Shown here piece by piece: positions 63,942-64,000 of a DNA stretch of 64,000 nt. Made by a program: the position numbers and the translations under genes. Within the stretch, counting starts at the first letter, position 1. Every line of letters begins with the position of its first letter. Source of the DNA: CBDFKK01 sp965248815 (GTDB taxonomy: Bacteria > Pseudomonadota > Alphaproteobacteria > SMXP01); NCBI GenBank assembly GCA_965248815.1, contig CBDFKK010000007.1, positions 62,001 through 126,000 on the forward strand. Direction: 5' to 3'. Under the pieces are notes generated by a model, which was not told where the DNA came from, made no database searches, and was given only the letters and a program-made list of their open reading frames with translations.

Positions 63942-64000
63942 CTTTTAACGACTCCAAATAAGCAGCCTTAACGGCTTGGACTTTTGCAATACGTTTCTTC
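63931..64000 (-). CDS. Phage tail assembly protein, C-terminus only
   Basis: The last 22 residues of an upstream gene, KKRIAKVQAVKAAYLESLKD then GR and a stop. It overlaps the tape measure ATG by 11 bases. Small helical proteins here are usually the tail assembly chaperone or GTA gp10-like gene. The rest lies beyond the window. Confidence 0.5.
   Translation of the reverse strand, partial: KKRIAKVQAVKAAYLESLKDGR

Noticed and set aside
1..64000. CRISPR array
   Set aside because: No regularly spaced short direct repeats; the only dispersed repeats are the four degenerate copies at 52-56 kb.

Overview
The window looks like chromosomal DNA of an alphaproteobacterium with a moderate GC content. 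This is inferred from gene families and codon style; there is no rRNA or other marker gene. The left two thirds is ordinary heterotroph gene content with many small overlapping operons. The right end (about 55.8-64.0 kb) is the late tail module of a siphovirus-like prophage or gene-transfer-agent-like element, read on the minus strand and running off the window.

Layout. 0-6.1 kb: a partial HMG-CoA-lyase-family gene divergent from a CaiB/BaiF CoA-transferase, then a dual-specificity phosphatase, a GNAT acetyltransferase, two methyltransferases, a VOC protein and a PaiB-like FMN protein. 6.3-12.8 kb: leuC-leuD-HAD hydrolase, then GTP-type PEP carboxykinase and pyruvate kinase. 12.8-28.2 kb: a mixed catabolic and periplasmic region with a UbiD decarboxylase, a TauD-family dioxygenase, LysR, an exported beta-propeller, three signal-peptide-bearing Rossmann/SDR proteins, a Tat-exported DUF1838 protein, a dihaem cytochrome c, a nitrilase-family amidase and two tandem solute-binding proteins, one of them frameshifted. 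28.2-29.9 kb: an Lrp-type regulator divergent from alanine dehydrogenase.

30-51.7 kb: the most interesting block, two divergent operons that look like a catabolic system for an N-methylated cationic amine. Minus side: TetR/BetI-like regulator, acyl-CoA dehydrogenase, PotD-A-B-C-type ABC importer, formyl-THF deformylase PurU, then a single-frame fusion of a complete TetR regulator to a complete Rieske oxygenase, then a second Rieske oxygenase. The second Rieske gene is split by an IS3-family element with an exact 4-bp target duplication. Plus side: class-III aminotransferase, two related FAD oxidoreductases, a GcvT-like THF-dependent methyltransferase, an ADP-forming acyl-CoA synthetase, an aldehyde dehydrogenase and an enoyl-CoA hydratase. 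The two TetR-domain genes have related palindromes upstream (TGAATGATCATTCA and a 12/14 match), suggesting common control. The probable logic is import, oxidative N-demethylation, one-carbon transfer to THF with PurU recycling, transamination, aldehyde oxidation, CoA activation and beta-oxidation.

51.7-55.8 kb: a mobile-element graveyard with four copies of a 60-110 bp repeat, transposase remnants and a frameshifted DUF4238 gene. It also holds an intact two-gene unit: a 208-aa orphan plus an XRE/ImmA-IrrE metallopeptidase, behind a long inverted repeat. 55.85-64.0 kb: tail fibre-like proteins, tip protein J, NlpC/P60-like protein, minor tail proteins and the tape measure protein. Four genes in the window carry apparent single-base frameshifts, so either decay or residual sequencing indels should be kept in mind. 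No tRNA, rRNA or CRISPR array was recognised.
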